DNA of 64,000 nt from Hufsiella arboris (lineage in GTDB: Bacteria > Bacteroidota > Bacteroidia > Sphingobacteriales > Sphingobacteriaceae): positions 92,702 to 156,701 of the forward strand of contig NZ_WVHT01000009.1 of the NCBI RefSeq assembly GCF_009834875.1. Reading direction: 5' to 3'. Positions 17,067 to 25,307 of the stretch are shown here, in pieces; position 1 is the first letter of the stretch, and each line of letters opens with the position of its first letter. The translations under genes were made by a program, and so were the position numbers. Under the pieces are notes generated by a model. That model worked only from the letters and a program-made list of their open reading frames with translations. It did no database searches and was not told where the DNA came from.

Positions 17067-17449
17067 TCAGGCCTTTTCAAATTTCAATAAGCTGATGGTG
17101 TCTTTGAGCTTTTGGCCGGGGTAAAAGATGATCTTCGCACCGCGAACCGCCGAGGCTCCAACCTCTTTTTCGGTGTCGAAACCGTCGCTGCTCAGGCTGA
17201 TGCGAAAGTTGCCGAACTCGCCTATCCGGACAATCTGACCGTTTGCAAGGTCATCCAAAATTACATCCACCAATGCATAAAGCACGGCGCGAATATCGGC
17301 TCCGCTTACAGTGCTGATCTTTTCAATCGATTTAGTCAGGCCAACGATGTCTTTCTCTCCGCTGGTGACGGTTGTCGCATAATACTTTTTGTTTCCGCCG
17401 CCGGCTACTCCGGGTTCTGGGCGTTGTGTAACGTTGAATTTACAGCCAT
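17067..17449 (-). pseudogene. HU-related DNA-binding protein gene with a 5' frameshift
   Basis: From the ATG at 17449 the gene reads M-A-V and then shifts: one base appears to be missing in an A run (GTAAATTC where GTAAAATTC would be in frame). After correction the product is a 127-residue HU-related protein (TIGR01201 type), with KFNVTQRPEPGVAGGG followed by the long conserved stretch ending KDTISLLKFEKA. Without it only the C-terminal 72 residues from a GTG at 17285 are open. The rest of the gene is intact, so a sequencing error in a homopolymer is as likely as true inactivation. A very small second-start product is less likely. Confidence 0.8.
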
Positions 17450-17752
17450 AATTGGTGTTCTTGTTTTAAATGTTCAGGATTAATAAATGATTTAAGAGAG
17501 CAGTTAACTCCCTCCTGCATTGATTAAAGTGTGGCGCTAAAACGGAGAGCTCCGGAAGGCATCGGGTTAATATCAGCTTAGCGACGAAAGGTCAGTTTTG
17601 TACGGAGATGCTGTCAGAAAGGTTTCGGGAGCGGCAGTCGGGGAATTCGCCAGACGGCAAGATCGGAATTTGGAAGGCTAAAAGTCAGGAACTTTGGGGC
17701 GCCGCCAGTACCATTTATCTGCTCCTTGCAATTATTTATTATCTTTAGGTAA
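17450..17752. other. Intergenic region
   Basis: About 300 bases, richer in G and C than its surroundings around 17530-17700. No frame encodes anything I recognise. It may contain the HU-gene promoter at its left end, and possibly the eroded remains of older sequence. Confidence 0.45.
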
Positions 17753-17956
17753 ATGAGTAAATTGAAGCTTTACGACCTAGCAACGCCTCGCGAGCAGATA
17801 CTCCGCGAATGCGATTCTCATTATTTAAGTCGTTCAGCAGAGCAAATCATCAAAGATGGAATTGCATTAAACCGCATGTCAGTCAGGCTTAATGGCGATA
17901 AACCAATCAAATCACCTCAGGGCAAAGGTGTGATTATTCGAAGAAATAATTCCTGA
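17753..17956 (+). CDS. Small hypothetical protein, partner of a nucleotidyltransferase-like gene
   Basis: 67 residues, soluble, basic at the end (KGVIIRRNNS). The sequence includes LATPREQILRECDSHY and SAEQIIKDGIALNRMSVRLNG. I do not recognise a named family. The stop at 17956 is one base before the ATG of a nucleotidyltransferase-like gene, a two-gene arrangement reminiscent of toxin-antitoxin or AbiE-like pairs, in which the small first gene is the antitoxin. This member is intact although its partner is broken. The function is inference from position. Confidence 0.6.
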   Translation: MSKLKLYDLATPREQILRECDSHYLSRSAEQIIKDGIALNRMSVRLNGDKPIKSPQGKGVIIRRNNS

Positions 17957-17957
17957 T

Positions 17958-18404
17958 ATGTCTTTCGACAAGGAAAATTCCGACTCTTTATTTCTGCTGA
18001 AAAACTTTGCCGGGCGAAATGTCCGTTATTTGATTGTTGGTGGTTTTGCGGTAAACCGGTACAGGGGATCTCGACATCTACCTTGAAGACACTAAAGAGA
18101 ACAGAAAAAATCTCATTGACGCTTTAGCAGATATGCAATACGGGCAGTTTGATACGGGTACTGCGAAATATTAATGGATGATGGGATGTACGCCGATCTG
18201 ATGACCGATATTCCAGGCCTGACAAAGGAGAAATTCAATGAATATCATGCGAAGTCTACCGTAGATAGAATTGATTATTACGAAGTTCGCTTCCTTCACT
18301 ATAATCACTTGCTGGAAAACAAAAGAGCAACAGGCCGGACGAAAGATAAACTGGACGTTGAAGAACTTGAGAAAATCAACGCCGGTCGAAAATCAGAAAA
18401 TTAA
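17958..18404 (+). pseudogene. Degenerate nucleotidyltransferase (AbiEii-like / DUF6036-like)
   Basis: Three pieces of one protein can be followed in changing frames. The first (17958 on) gives MSFDKENSDSLFLLKNF and VRYLIVGGFAVNRY, a nucleotidyltransferase N-terminus. The second (about 18066-18150) gives GDLDIYLEDTKENRKNLI and DALADMQYG, the metal-binding GDLDI motif. The third (about 18152-18401) gives YCEILMDDGMYADLM and ENKRATGRTKDKLDVEELEK, the normal C-terminus. Residues between G[GF]AVN and GDLDI, and a second stretch before YCEI, are missing, each with a frame change. So two small deletions have inactivated it. It ends against ispG. Confidence 0.75.
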
Positions 18405-20377
18405 GGTTCAATCCAGTTTCCGTCTGTTGAAATTATTCCGATCAATTCATCCAAAGCCTGATCTGTGTTAACGTTTTTCTTAACCACTTCTTTTCCGCGG
18501 TATAGAGTGATTTTTCCCGGTCCAGCCCCTACATAGCCATAATTGGCGTCAGCCATTTCGCCAGGCCCGTTTACAATGCAACCCATAATAGCGATTTTCA
18601 ATCCCTTGAGATGCGAAGTTCTACTGCGAATCATCTGGGTAGTTTCCTGTAAATCGAAAAGAGTCCGTCCGCAGCTTGGGCACGATATATATTCTGTTTT
18701 CGAAATACGTGAGCGTGTGGCCTGTAAAATCCCAAAAGAAGTTGAAGTAACATCTGCAGCTTTTATTGAAGGAGCATCGATCCAAATTCCGTCGCCAAAG
18801 CCATCGATCAGCAAACCACCAAGATCTGTTGCGGCGTAAAGCTGTAATTGTTCAAGCGCGGTTACATCAGGCTGATCGGCAAATTCATAGGAACGTTTGA
18901 TAATTACCGGCACTTTTAGATCAAACTGTTCTAATTGAAAGAAGAAACTTCGCTGGTCGGCCATGCCGTTTTCAGCCGAAGTTTCCAGGACGAAAACTAA
19001 TGTTTCATCAAATGGAATCCGGGAAAATAATTCGCCTGATAAATCTACTGGCTTCAGAGAAACAAGATTTAAAGAAGTACACTTTCCGGATGCATCGGCG
19101 TATTCATTCAAAGTAAAAAGCGGATGGCAGTTTGCTTTATTTTCCAGCTTTTGCCAAGTAGCCTGATTATAAATTTGTTTCAGGTTACCCGGAAAATTAA
19201 ACGAGGGCAATTGATCGGCCAGGTAAACAAAATCGACAGAACGATCGGCCATATTATATTTATCCAGGATGGGTGAATACAAGTAGCCTGCATCGGCTAA
19301 AATGGCTTGATCTTTCAAATTGGCTTTCGACAAGTCAAGCACAATTCGCGGAACCATGTGCCCGCCGATAAATGTATTTGCCTCATAGGTTTCACGCTTT
19401 CTGTACTCGTAAGGATTGAATATTTCGGGAACAGTAATTTGGGTTGTTGTTTCGACTACGCTGACGGCACGCCGTTCGTAGCGGTTTGCCAGCGCTTTTG
19501 CCACTGGCGCTTCGGCTTCAGGCTCTTCGGTTAATGAAACACGGACAGTATCGCCCAAGCCATCTTCCAATAAAGTACCAATTCCAACTGCGGATTTAAT
19601 ACGCCCGTCTTCCCCATCACCAGCTTCGGTAACTCCTAAATGAAGCGGGTAATTCATTCCTTCTGCAACCATGGTTTCAACCAGCAAACGATAAGCCTGA
19701 ACCATTACCTGCGGATTGCTTGATTTCATTGAAATCACCAAGCTGTAGTAATTCAGGGCTTCGCACATACGGATAAATTCCATAGCCGATTCTACCATGC
19801 CTTTTGGCGTGTCGCCGTAACGGCTCATAATACGATCAGAAAGCGAACCGTGGTTGGTTCCGATACGCATGGCAGTTCCGTAGTCCTTACAAATTTTTAC
19901 GAGCGGACTAAACTTCTGAAATATCCGGTCGAGCTCGCCCTGGTACTCCGCATCGGTATAATCAAGCTGATCGAATTTCTTTTTATCAGCGTAATTGCCG
20001 GGATTCACCCGAACTTTTTCAACAATTCTGGCGGCAACTTCCGCGGCATTCGGTGTAAAGTGAATATCTGCGACAAGCGGAACCTTACAACCCCGCTTTA
20101 ACAATTCCGCTTTTATGTTAGCCAGATTTTGAGCCTCTTTAATACTTGGAGCCGTAATGCGTACATATTCACAACCAGCATTCACCATCCTGATGGTCTG
20201 CTCGACCGTACCGATAGTATCCATCGTATCTGTGGTCGTCATACTTTGAATCCTGATTGGATTAACACCACCCATAGGAATATCCCCGATAGCAACTTCG
20301 CGCGTAAGCCAGCGGGAATATCCGCTTAACGAATTACAGTAACGACCAGTTAACGATTTGATAATTTCGGATTCCAT
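18401..20377 (-). CDS. ispG: 4-hydroxy-3-methylbut-2-enyl diphosphate synthase, large three-domain form
   Basis: About 658 residues from the ATG at 20377 (a TTG three codons earlier is less likely). It converts 2-C-methyl-D-erythritol 2,4-cyclodiphosphate to HMBPP in the MEP isoprenoid pathway. The N-terminal TIM barrel starts with MGGVNPIRIQSMTTTDTMD; a large central insertion (about residues 290-550) is typical of the Bacteroidota and plant type. The C-terminal domain has the [4Fe-4S] cysteines in SCPSCGRTLFDLQE and GCIVNGPGEMADANYGY. No neighbour in the window belongs to the same pathway. The 3' end touches the degenerate nucleotidyltransferase. Confidence 0.97.
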   Translation of the reverse strand: MESEIIKSLTGRYCNSLSGYSRWLTREVAIGDIPMGGVNPIRIQSMTTTDTMDTIGTVEQTIRMVNAGCEYVRITAPSIKEAQNLANIKAELLKRGCKVPLVADIHFTPNAAEVAARIVEKVRVNPGNYADKKKFDQLDYTDAEYQGELDRIFQKFSPLVKICKDYGTAMRIGTNHGSLSDRIMSRYGDTPKGMVESAMEFIRMCEALNYYSLVISMKSSNPQVMVQAYRLLVETMVAEGMNYPLHLGVTEAGDGEDGRIKSAVGIGTLLEDGLGDTVRVSLTEEPEAEAPVAKALANRYERRAVSVVETTTQITVPEIFNPYEYRKRETYEANTFIGGHMVPRIVLDLSKANLKDQAILADAGYLYSPILDKYNMADRSVDFVYLADQLPSFNFPGNLKQIYNQATWQKLENKANCHPLFTLNEYADASGKCTSLNLVSLKPVDLSGELFSRIPFDETLVFVLETSAENGMADQRSFFFQLEQFDLKVPVIIKRSYEFADQPDVTALEQLQLYAATDLGGLLIDGFGDGIWIDAPSIKAADVTSTSFGILQATRSRISKTEYISCPSCGRTLFDLQETTQMIRSRTSHLKGLKIAIMGCIVNGPGEMADANYGYVGAGPGKITLYRGKEVVKKNVNTDQALDELIGIISTDGNWIEP

Positions 20378-20520
20378 TAAAAGCAATTAATGCTGCAAAA
20401 ATAAGCAATCGGCATGGGTTAAAAAACCCGTTTAGCCTAATGCGGTCTGCCATTAAAAAATTTCCAATATTTTAATAATGAAATAAGTGTGAACTTTATG
20501 GATCATAGAATGAATTTACT

Positions 20521-21366
20521 ATGCGTCGAATTTTAATAACAGGTGCTACCGGCAATGTTGGCAGGGCAATTTTATCAAACATCGCTCATAATGAGGCCGA
20601 CTTGCAGGTATTCAGTGCAACACGAATCAAAGAATCTAAAGCCGACCAGTTATATTTTAATTTCGACGATATTGAAGGAAGTAAGCACACGTTAAAACAG
20701 ATCGATATTTTATTTTTATTGCGTCCGCCGCAGCTTGCCGATGTGCCAAAATATTTTAAACCGCTTATAGAAAACTGCATTGAAGTAGGTGTCAGCCACA
20801 TAATTTTTCTTTCTGTTCAGGGCGCCGAAAACACACCGTACATTCCGCACGCCAAAATTGAGAAGCTGATCGTTGAAAGCGAAATTCCGTATACTTTTAT
20901 ACGCCCGAGTTATTTCATGCAGAATTTAACTACGATGTTTTTGCAGGATATCCGTAATAAGCACAGAATTTTTATTCCGGCAGGAAAAGCAAAGTTTTTA
21001 TGGGTTGACGTGAACGACATCGGAAAAGCAATTTCAAAAGTAATTCAACATCCAAAACAACATCAGTTTAAAGCTTACACCATTACCGGAAATGATCTTA
21101 AAAGCTTTCAAGAAGTCGCTGATTTACTTTCGCGAACAACGGGAATGAATATAAGCTATCAAAGCCCGAATTTGATAAATTTCTTTTTAACGAAGCGTAA
21201 AGAGGGCATAAAAACCTCGTTTATAATAGTGATGATCGTATTGCACTACCTCCCCCGATTTCAAAAAGCACCACCGGTTACCAACGATTTTACTCAATTA
21301 ACCGCCGAAGCACCGCTTACCCTTAAAAAATTCATCGAGCAGGAAAAAGCAACGTGGATCAGCTGA
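20521..21366 (+). CDS. NmrA-like NAD(P)-binding protein (atypical SDR)
   Basis: 281 residues. The N-terminal Rossmann motif is ILITGATGNVGRAIL. IIFLSVQGAENTPYIPHAKIE and FIRPSYFMQNL are typical of NmrA/QOR2-type proteins, which lack the classical SDR Tyr-x-x-x-Lys and act as redox sensors or quinone reductases. A C-terminal hydrophobic patch near residues 235-245 is probably part of the fold. Function cannot be narrowed. It is monocistronic or leads into rlmH after 56 bases, although rlmH has a promoter box of its own. Confidence 0.85.
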   Translation: MRRILITGATGNVGRAILSNIAHNEADLQVFSATRIKESKADQLYFNFDDIEGSKHTLKQIDILFLLRPPQLADVPKYFKPLIENCIEVGVSHIIFLSVQGAENTPYIPHAKIEKLIVESEIPYTFIRPSYFMQNLTTMFLQDIRNKHRIFIPAGKAKFLWVDVNDIGKAISKVIQHPKQHQFKAYTITGNDLKSFQEVADLLSRTTGMNISYQSPNLINFFLTKRKEGIKTSFIIVMIVLHYLPRFQKAPPVTNDFTQLTAEAPLTLKKFIEQEKATWIS

Positions 21367-21410
21367 TCCGTGAATAAATTCTTTATGGAATTTTCGTTAG
21401 AATGGAATCT

Positions 21411-21418
21411 TACTTTTG
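21411..21418 (+). promoter_or_regulatory. Candidate rlmH promoter -7 box
   Basis: TACTTTTG, an exact TAnnTTTG match, ending 4 bases before the rlmH ATG at 21423. Transcription would begin at or next to the start codon, giving an almost leaderless message. Confidence 0.4.
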
Positions 21419-21422
21419 AGTA

Positions 21423-21896
21423 ATGAAAATAACATTGCTAACTGTTGGTAAAACGGAAGATAAGTACCTGGTTGAGGGCATGGAGAAATATATCAAAAGA
21501 CTGAAGCATTATATCAACTTTAAACTGGTTGAACTCCCGGAACTCAAGCAAACTAAAAATCTGTCAGAAGACCAGCAAAAAGCTAAGGAGGCTGAATTGA
21601 TTTTTAAACACCTTAACAACACTGACCATTTAATACTGTTAGATGAGCGCGGAGAAGAATATTCGTCGGTACAGTTTTCCGGATTTTTAAACAAAAAAAT
21701 GATTGCCAGTGTGCAGCAACTTGTTTTTGTAATTGGCGGCCCGTATGGTTTCGATGTCACACTGCATCAACGGGCTAACAACAAACTGTCGCTTTCAAAA
21801 ATGACTTTTTCGCACCAAATGGTTAGGCTGTTTTTTATCGAACAAGTTTACCGTGCTCTCACTATTCTGAAGGGCGAACCTTACCATCACGAATAA
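21423..21896 (+). CDS. rlmH: 23S rRNA (pseudouridine1915-N3)-methyltransferase
   Basis: 157 residues, the normal size for this SPOUT-class enzyme. It methylates pseudouridine 1915 in helix 69 of 23S rRNA, on assembled 70S ribosomes. YLVEGMEKYIKRLKHY at the N-terminus, the SAM-knot motif FVIGGPYGFD, and the C-terminal MTFSHQMVRLFFIEQVYRA followed by YHHE are all characteristic. A 40-codon membrane peptide gene follows within 30 bases. Confidence 0.96.
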   Translation: MKITLLTVGKTEDKYLVEGMEKYIKRLKHYINFKLVELPELKQTKNLSEDQQKAKEAELIFKHLNNTDHLILLDERGEEYSSVQFSGFLNKKMIASVQQLVFVIGGPYGFDVTLHQRANNKLSLSKMTFSHQMVRLFFIEQVYRALTILKGEPYHHE

Positions 21897-21926
21897 ACAA
21901 CGAACTGATAAAACCGTTATAATTAT

Positions 21927-22049
21927 ATGTTAAACGCAAAGAGAAATTACAGATATAAGGGAGTGAACCCTGATAAAGAGCAAAAGAATTTTTGGATATG
22001 GGTTGTGGTCGGATTAGCCATCGCGGCGATCATTATGTTCGTGTTTTAA
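21927..22049 (+). CDS. Small single-pass membrane protein
   Basis: 40 codons: a basic N-terminus (MLNAKRNYRYKGVNPDKEQ), one hydrophobic helix (FWIWVVVGLAIAAIIMFVF) and then the stop. It lies 30 bases after rlmH in the same direction, and the clear basic-head/hydrophobic-tail design with no interrupting stop supports a real gene. Function is unknown. The N-terminus would be cytoplasmic by the positive-inside rule. Confidence 0.55.
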   Translation: MLNAKRNYRYKGVNPDKEQKNFWIWVVVGLAIAAIIMFVF

Positions 22050-22140
22050 CTACACAGAAAGGTTTACTAATACTTTTTGGTGGTTAAAGTCCCACCGATA
22101 ACGCTGAAATAAATAAGTTAAAAGTAATTTTGTAAATATT

Positions 22141-22269
22141 GAAATGAACGGCGGTAGCTCTTGGATACTTTAGTCCCGCTGTTCATTTCAAGTTTTTTGC
22201 TAACGTTTGCAAAATACTGAAAGCATCGGCGACAAAAAAGCCTTTCATTTCCATCGGGTTTATTGAACG
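22141..22269 (+). repeat. Dispersed intergenic repeat, copy R3 (reference copy)
   Basis: It begins GAAATGAACGGCGG and holds TAGTCCCGCTGTTCATTTCA, AGTTTTTTGCTAACG, ACAAAAAAGCC and CCATCGGGTTTATTGAACG. It aligns end to end with the minus-strand copy at 14011 and with the copy that runs off the window end at 63890. Confidence 0.75.
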
Positions 22270-22336
22270 AAAACCCGTTTCCCATCGGATATCGACGCCG
22301 GTGCAATCCCATCATAGCAGCAATGAATCAACGGTT

Positions 22337-22430
22337 TTAAACCCGACATAAGTGGAAAGTCTTGAAGTTGAAGTAATGACAATTAAAGCAATACCATTCA
22401 GTTCAAGCTTGAAACATTGGCGGGACTATC
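22337..22430 (-). repeat. Dispersed intergenic repeat, copy R5a
   Basis: On the minus strand it begins GATAGTCCCGCCAATGTTTC and ends TTTCCACTTATGTCGGGTTTA. Together with the copy at 25157 it forms a subfamily with a different interior but the same arms. Confidence 0.6.
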
Positions 22431-22541
22431 GCAACCGAAAATCGAAGAGCCTTGCTTTCCAAATAATTTAGCTTCAACTCTACAGAAAGCTATAAGATTA
22501 AAAAGCTCTTGCTCCAGCTATAAAAGCGTTTATATATTCAT

Positions 22542-22566
22542 AAAAAAAGCGATGATCTCTCACCGC
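22542..22566 (-). terminator. Rho-independent terminator of the DUF5606 transcript
   Basis: On the minus strand AGCGGTGA, loop GAGA, TCATCGCT, followed by seven Ts. It lies 25 bases past the DUF5606 stop. Confidence 0.65.
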
Positions 22567-22591
22567 TTCTGTTATTCCTGTTTTCAGCTAC

Positions 22592-23080
22592 TTATTTAGC
22601 TTTCGCCTTCGTTTTTGCAGGCTTCTCAGCTTCAGGCTCTGTTACAACTTCTTCTTCTGTCTCTGGTGCATTATCTTCAGCGTCAGCCGTTGCAGGCTCT
22701 TCTGTAAACAAAGGCAATTCCTTAATGATATTGAACCAGGTAACGATCTTTTTCATATCCGAAGCATAAACCCGCTCTTCATCATGCTCAGGAGCTACTT
22801 CCCTGAAATATACTCTTAAAGTTTTACCATCAGCTTTTTTAATATCCGGAACAGCGCTGCCATCCTTCATGTTATTAAAAATCTCAGGCAACTTCAAGTC
22901 GCTGTCTTCACCAAAAACTGTGATATCTTCCAGCGATGCCAGTTTAGCGGTCGATAGATTCACTACCAGCTTCAGTTTCTGAGCATCCAGGCTTTCGAGT
23001 ACAAAACCCGATTTGTTCTGACCGATAACTTTAAACAATCCCGGCTTGCCCGAAACCGCCACTACTCCTCTTAAATTCAT
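22592..23080 (-). CDS. DUF5606 domain protein
   Basis: 162 residues. Residues 1-130 form the conserved Bacteroidota domain starting MNLRGVVAVSGKPGLFKV, with a beta-rich N-terminal part and the conserved ERVYASDMKKIVTWFNIIK. The last 30 residues are an acidic stretch followed by Lys/Ala repeats (KPAKTKAKAK). No enzymatic motif is visible, and the function of the family is unknown. It follows the cyclophilin gene by 6 bases and is probably co-transcribed with it. Confidence 0.85.
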   Translation of the reverse strand: MNLRGVVAVSGKPGLFKVIGQNKSGFVLESLDAQKLKLVVNLSTAKLASLEDITVFGEDSDLKLPEIFNNMKDGSAVPDIKKADGKTLRVYFREVAPEHDEERVYASDMKKIVTWFNIIKELPLFTEEPATADAEDNAPETEEEVVTEPEAEKPAKTKAKAK

Positions 23081-23086
23081 AGCTGC

Positions 23087-23524
23087 TTATTCTTCGATTA
23101 TGTCAATACCTAAAATCTTGTCGCCCTGGCGGATGTCATCAACAACGTCAACGTTTTCAACTACTTTACCGAAGCAGGTATGATTGCGATCCAAATGCGC
23201 TGTATTGTTGCGGCTATGGCAAATAAAGAATTGTGAACTTCCGGTATCGCGGCCAGCATGAGCCATTGATAATACGCCACGGTCGTGATACTGGTTGCCA
23301 CCATCTAGCTCACATTTAATACGTGTTCCTGATCCTCCGGCACCTGTTCCGGTTGGGTCGCCGCCCTGAATTACAAAATCAGGGATAACACGGTGAAATG
23401 TCACTCCGTCATAAAAACCTTCTTTAGCCAGTTTTAAAAAGTTGGCAACAGTGTTTGGTGCGTCCTGATCGTAAAATTGTACGGTCATGTCGCCTTTTTC
23501 TGTTTTTATAATCGCTTTGCTCAT
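23087..23524 (-). CDS. Peptidyl-prolyl cis-trans isomerase, cyclophilin type
   Basis: 145 residues from the ATG at 23524; a TTG two codons earlier is not needed. The core motifs FHRVIPDFVIQGGDPTGTGAGG and GRDTGSSQFFICHS carry the catalytic arginine (in FHRV) and the hydrophobic pocket. No signal peptide is present, so it acts on prolyl bonds in the cytoplasm. Co-directional with DUF5606, 6 bases apart. Confidence 0.95.
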   Translation of the reverse strand: MSKAIIKTEKGDMTVQFYDQDAPNTVANFLKLAKEGFYDGVTFHRVIPDFVIQGGDPTGTGAGGSGTRIKCELDGGNQYHDRGVLSMAHAGRDTGSSQFFICHSRNNTAHLDRNHTCFGKVVENVDVVDDIRQGDKILGIDIIEE

Positions 23525-23589
23525 AATCAAATTTGATAAGGGGCCAAAGTTAAAAATTAAGGATTGAAGATAAAAGGATTAAAGAAGAA

Positions 23590-23785
23590 TGTGGTTGATA
23601 GTTTACAGCTGATAGTCGGCGAGACCGAAAGTCCGGAAGTTAGCTGACTGCTGATACCTGAAAGCTGATTGCTCGATAGTCTGTAAGACCATGAGTCGGA
23701 AAGTTAGTTAAGGGGGTCATGGTTGATAGTTGATGGCTCATAGCTAATGGCTGATACCTGATGCTCATAGCTGATACCTTTTTCA
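23590..23785. repeat. Degenerate short repeats upstream of the secreted protein gene
   Basis: The stretch is made of variants of GCTGATAGT / GCTGATACCTG. A longer unit, GATAGTCGGCGAGACCGAAA followed by GTCCGGAAGTTAG, recurs imperfectly from 23674 as GATAGTCTGTAAGACCATGA followed by GTCGGAAAGTTAG. It is noncoding on both strands. Confidence 0.6.
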
Positions 23786-23817
23786 TACCTTTAACTTACA
23801 TAATTCGTTAGTTTGTT

Positions 23818-25074
23818 ATGCTAAAATGGCGTCTTACCTTCCTGTTGATAATTTGCTGCTTAGTCGGCCGCTCGGCATCGATTCTTATTCCAATGGACGA
23901 GGAACAAAAAAATCATCTAAAAGCGTACGGTATCACCTACTGGGTTTTAAAAAATGGCGAGGAGGCAGACTGGCTGCTTAATTACCGCGGGGGGAGCTTT
24001 TTAATGAAATATGCACAAGCTATTGAAAACGAGTTAAAGATTCGTGGCGTGTCATACGAAGTGATTGCCGATGCGAAAGTAACCGCAATTTTAAACCAGA
24101 TTAATGATCCTGAAGTTAATATGGATATGGTGAAACTGGAAAAAGCACCAAAAATTGCCGTCTACACTCCAAAAAATAAGCTACCCTGGGACGATGCCGT
24201 TACCCTTGTTCTGACTTACGCCGAAATCCCTTACGATAAAGTTTACGACGAAGAAATACTAAAAGGCGAACTGCCAAAATACGACTGGCTTCATCTGCAT
24301 CACGAAGATTTTACCGGGCAGTACGGCCGGTTCTGGTCGGCATTCAGAACAGCGAGCTGGTACCAGGAGGACGTAAGGTTACAGGAAGCTACCGCAAAAA
24401 AACTGGGGTTTCAAAAGGTTTCTCAAATGAAGCTCGCCGTGGCAAAGGCTATCCGTGATTTTACATCCGGCGGCGGTTTTTTATTTGCCATGTGCTCCGG
24501 TACCGACAGCTTTGATATTGCCCTGGCGGCAGATGGCGTGGATATCTGCGAAAGCATGTTCGATGGTGATGGTGCCGACCCGAATGCGCAGTCAAAACTT
24601 GATTTCGGCAAAACCTTCGCCTTCCAGAATTTCCGGCTCGACCTGAATCCAGCCAATTACGAATTTTCCAATATTGACGTAACACCAACCCGTAACCTCG
24701 ATCGTACGGAAGACTTTTTCACACTGTTTGATTTTTCGGCAAAATGGGATATCGTACCAACGATGCTGACACAAAATCACGACAAGGTGATCAAAGGTTT
24801 TATGGGCCAAACAACTGCTTTCCGTAAGTCGCTTATTAAACCCGATGTATTGATCATGGGCGAAACCAAAACGTCCGACGAGGCCCGATATATCCACGGC
24901 GAATTCGGCAAAGGGCAATGGACTTTTTATGGCGGCCACGACCCGGAAGATTACCAGCACGCAGTCGGCGACCCACCAACCGACCTGAGCCTGCATCCCA
25001 ACTCACCGGGCTATCGCTTAATACTTAATAATATTTTATTCCCTGCCGCGAAGAAGAAAAAACAGAAAACGTAG
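23818..25074 (+). CDS. Conserved secreted Bacteroidota protein, often labelled 'asparagine synthetase B'
   Basis: 418 residues with an N-terminal signal peptide (about residues 1-20, ending near RSASILIPMDEEQ). Conserved blocks include WLLNYRGGSFLM, DWLHLHHEDFTGQYG, GGGFLFAMCSGTDSFDIA and YGGHDPEDYQH. I recognise it as a family that databases commonly call asparagine synthetase B. It has neither the N-terminal catalytic Cys nor the ATP-pyrophosphatase SGGxDS loop of AsnB, and it is exported. The fold may be a class I glutamine-amidotransferase-like domain (C in FAMCSGTDS). Real function unknown. Confidence 0.8.
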   Translation: MLKWRLTFLLIICCLVGRSASILIPMDEEQKNHLKAYGITYWVLKNGEEADWLLNYRGGSFLMKYAQAIENELKIRGVSYEVIADAKVTAILNQINDPEVNMDMVKLEKAPKIAVYTPKNKLPWDDAVTLVLTYAEIPYDKVYDEEILKGELPKYDWLHLHHEDFTGQYGRFWSAFRTASWYQEDVRLQEATAKKLGFQKVSQMKLAVAKAIRDFTSGGGFLFAMCSGTDSFDIALAADGVDICESMFDGDGADPNAQSKLDFGKTFAFQNFRLDLNPANYEFSNIDVTPTRNLDRTEDFFTLFDFSAKWDIVPTMLTQNHDKVIKGFMGQTTAFRKSLIKPDVLIMGETKTSDEARYIHGEFGKGQWTFYGGHDPEDYQHAVGDPPTDLSLHPNSPGYRLILNNILFPAAKKKKQKT

Positions 25075-25156
25075 CAAAGCAATTTCACTATCTGAAGTCG
25101 ACCTAAAAATCGTGATTCAGGTCTGCAAAGCCGACGAAGGAATGCCATAACGGCAA

Positions 25157-25247
25157 TAGACCCGACATTCGCGGAAAGCTTTAATGATGTATAACAGATG
25201 ATATATTCTTGTCAATCACCTTAAGCTTGCAGCATTGGCGGGACTAT
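25157..25247 (-). repeat. Dispersed intergenic repeat, copy R5b
   Basis: On the minus strand it begins ATAGTCCCGCCAATGCTGCA and contains AAGCTTTCCGCGAATG followed by TCGGGTCTATT. It aligns with the copy at 22337 and lies between the convergent secreted-protein and porin genes. Confidence 0.6.
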
Positions 25248-25307
25248 GGGGACAGATCAGCGATACATTTGCTCTCCACTCCCTCGACATTTTTTAGAGA
25301 TATTCTT

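Larger units (their letters stand above)
22050..22591. other. Convergent intergenic region with two repeat copies
   Basis: 540 bases between the small membrane-protein gene and DUF5606. Short frames within it overlap repeat copies and are not believable genes. It holds repeat copies at 22141-22269 (plus) and 22337-22430 (minus) and a terminator for the minus-strand gene at 22542-22566. Confidence 0.7.

Noticed and set aside
22118..22599. Short frames within the region after rlmH
   Set aside because: They overlap repeat copies and the DUF5606 terminator, with no start context or conserved residues.
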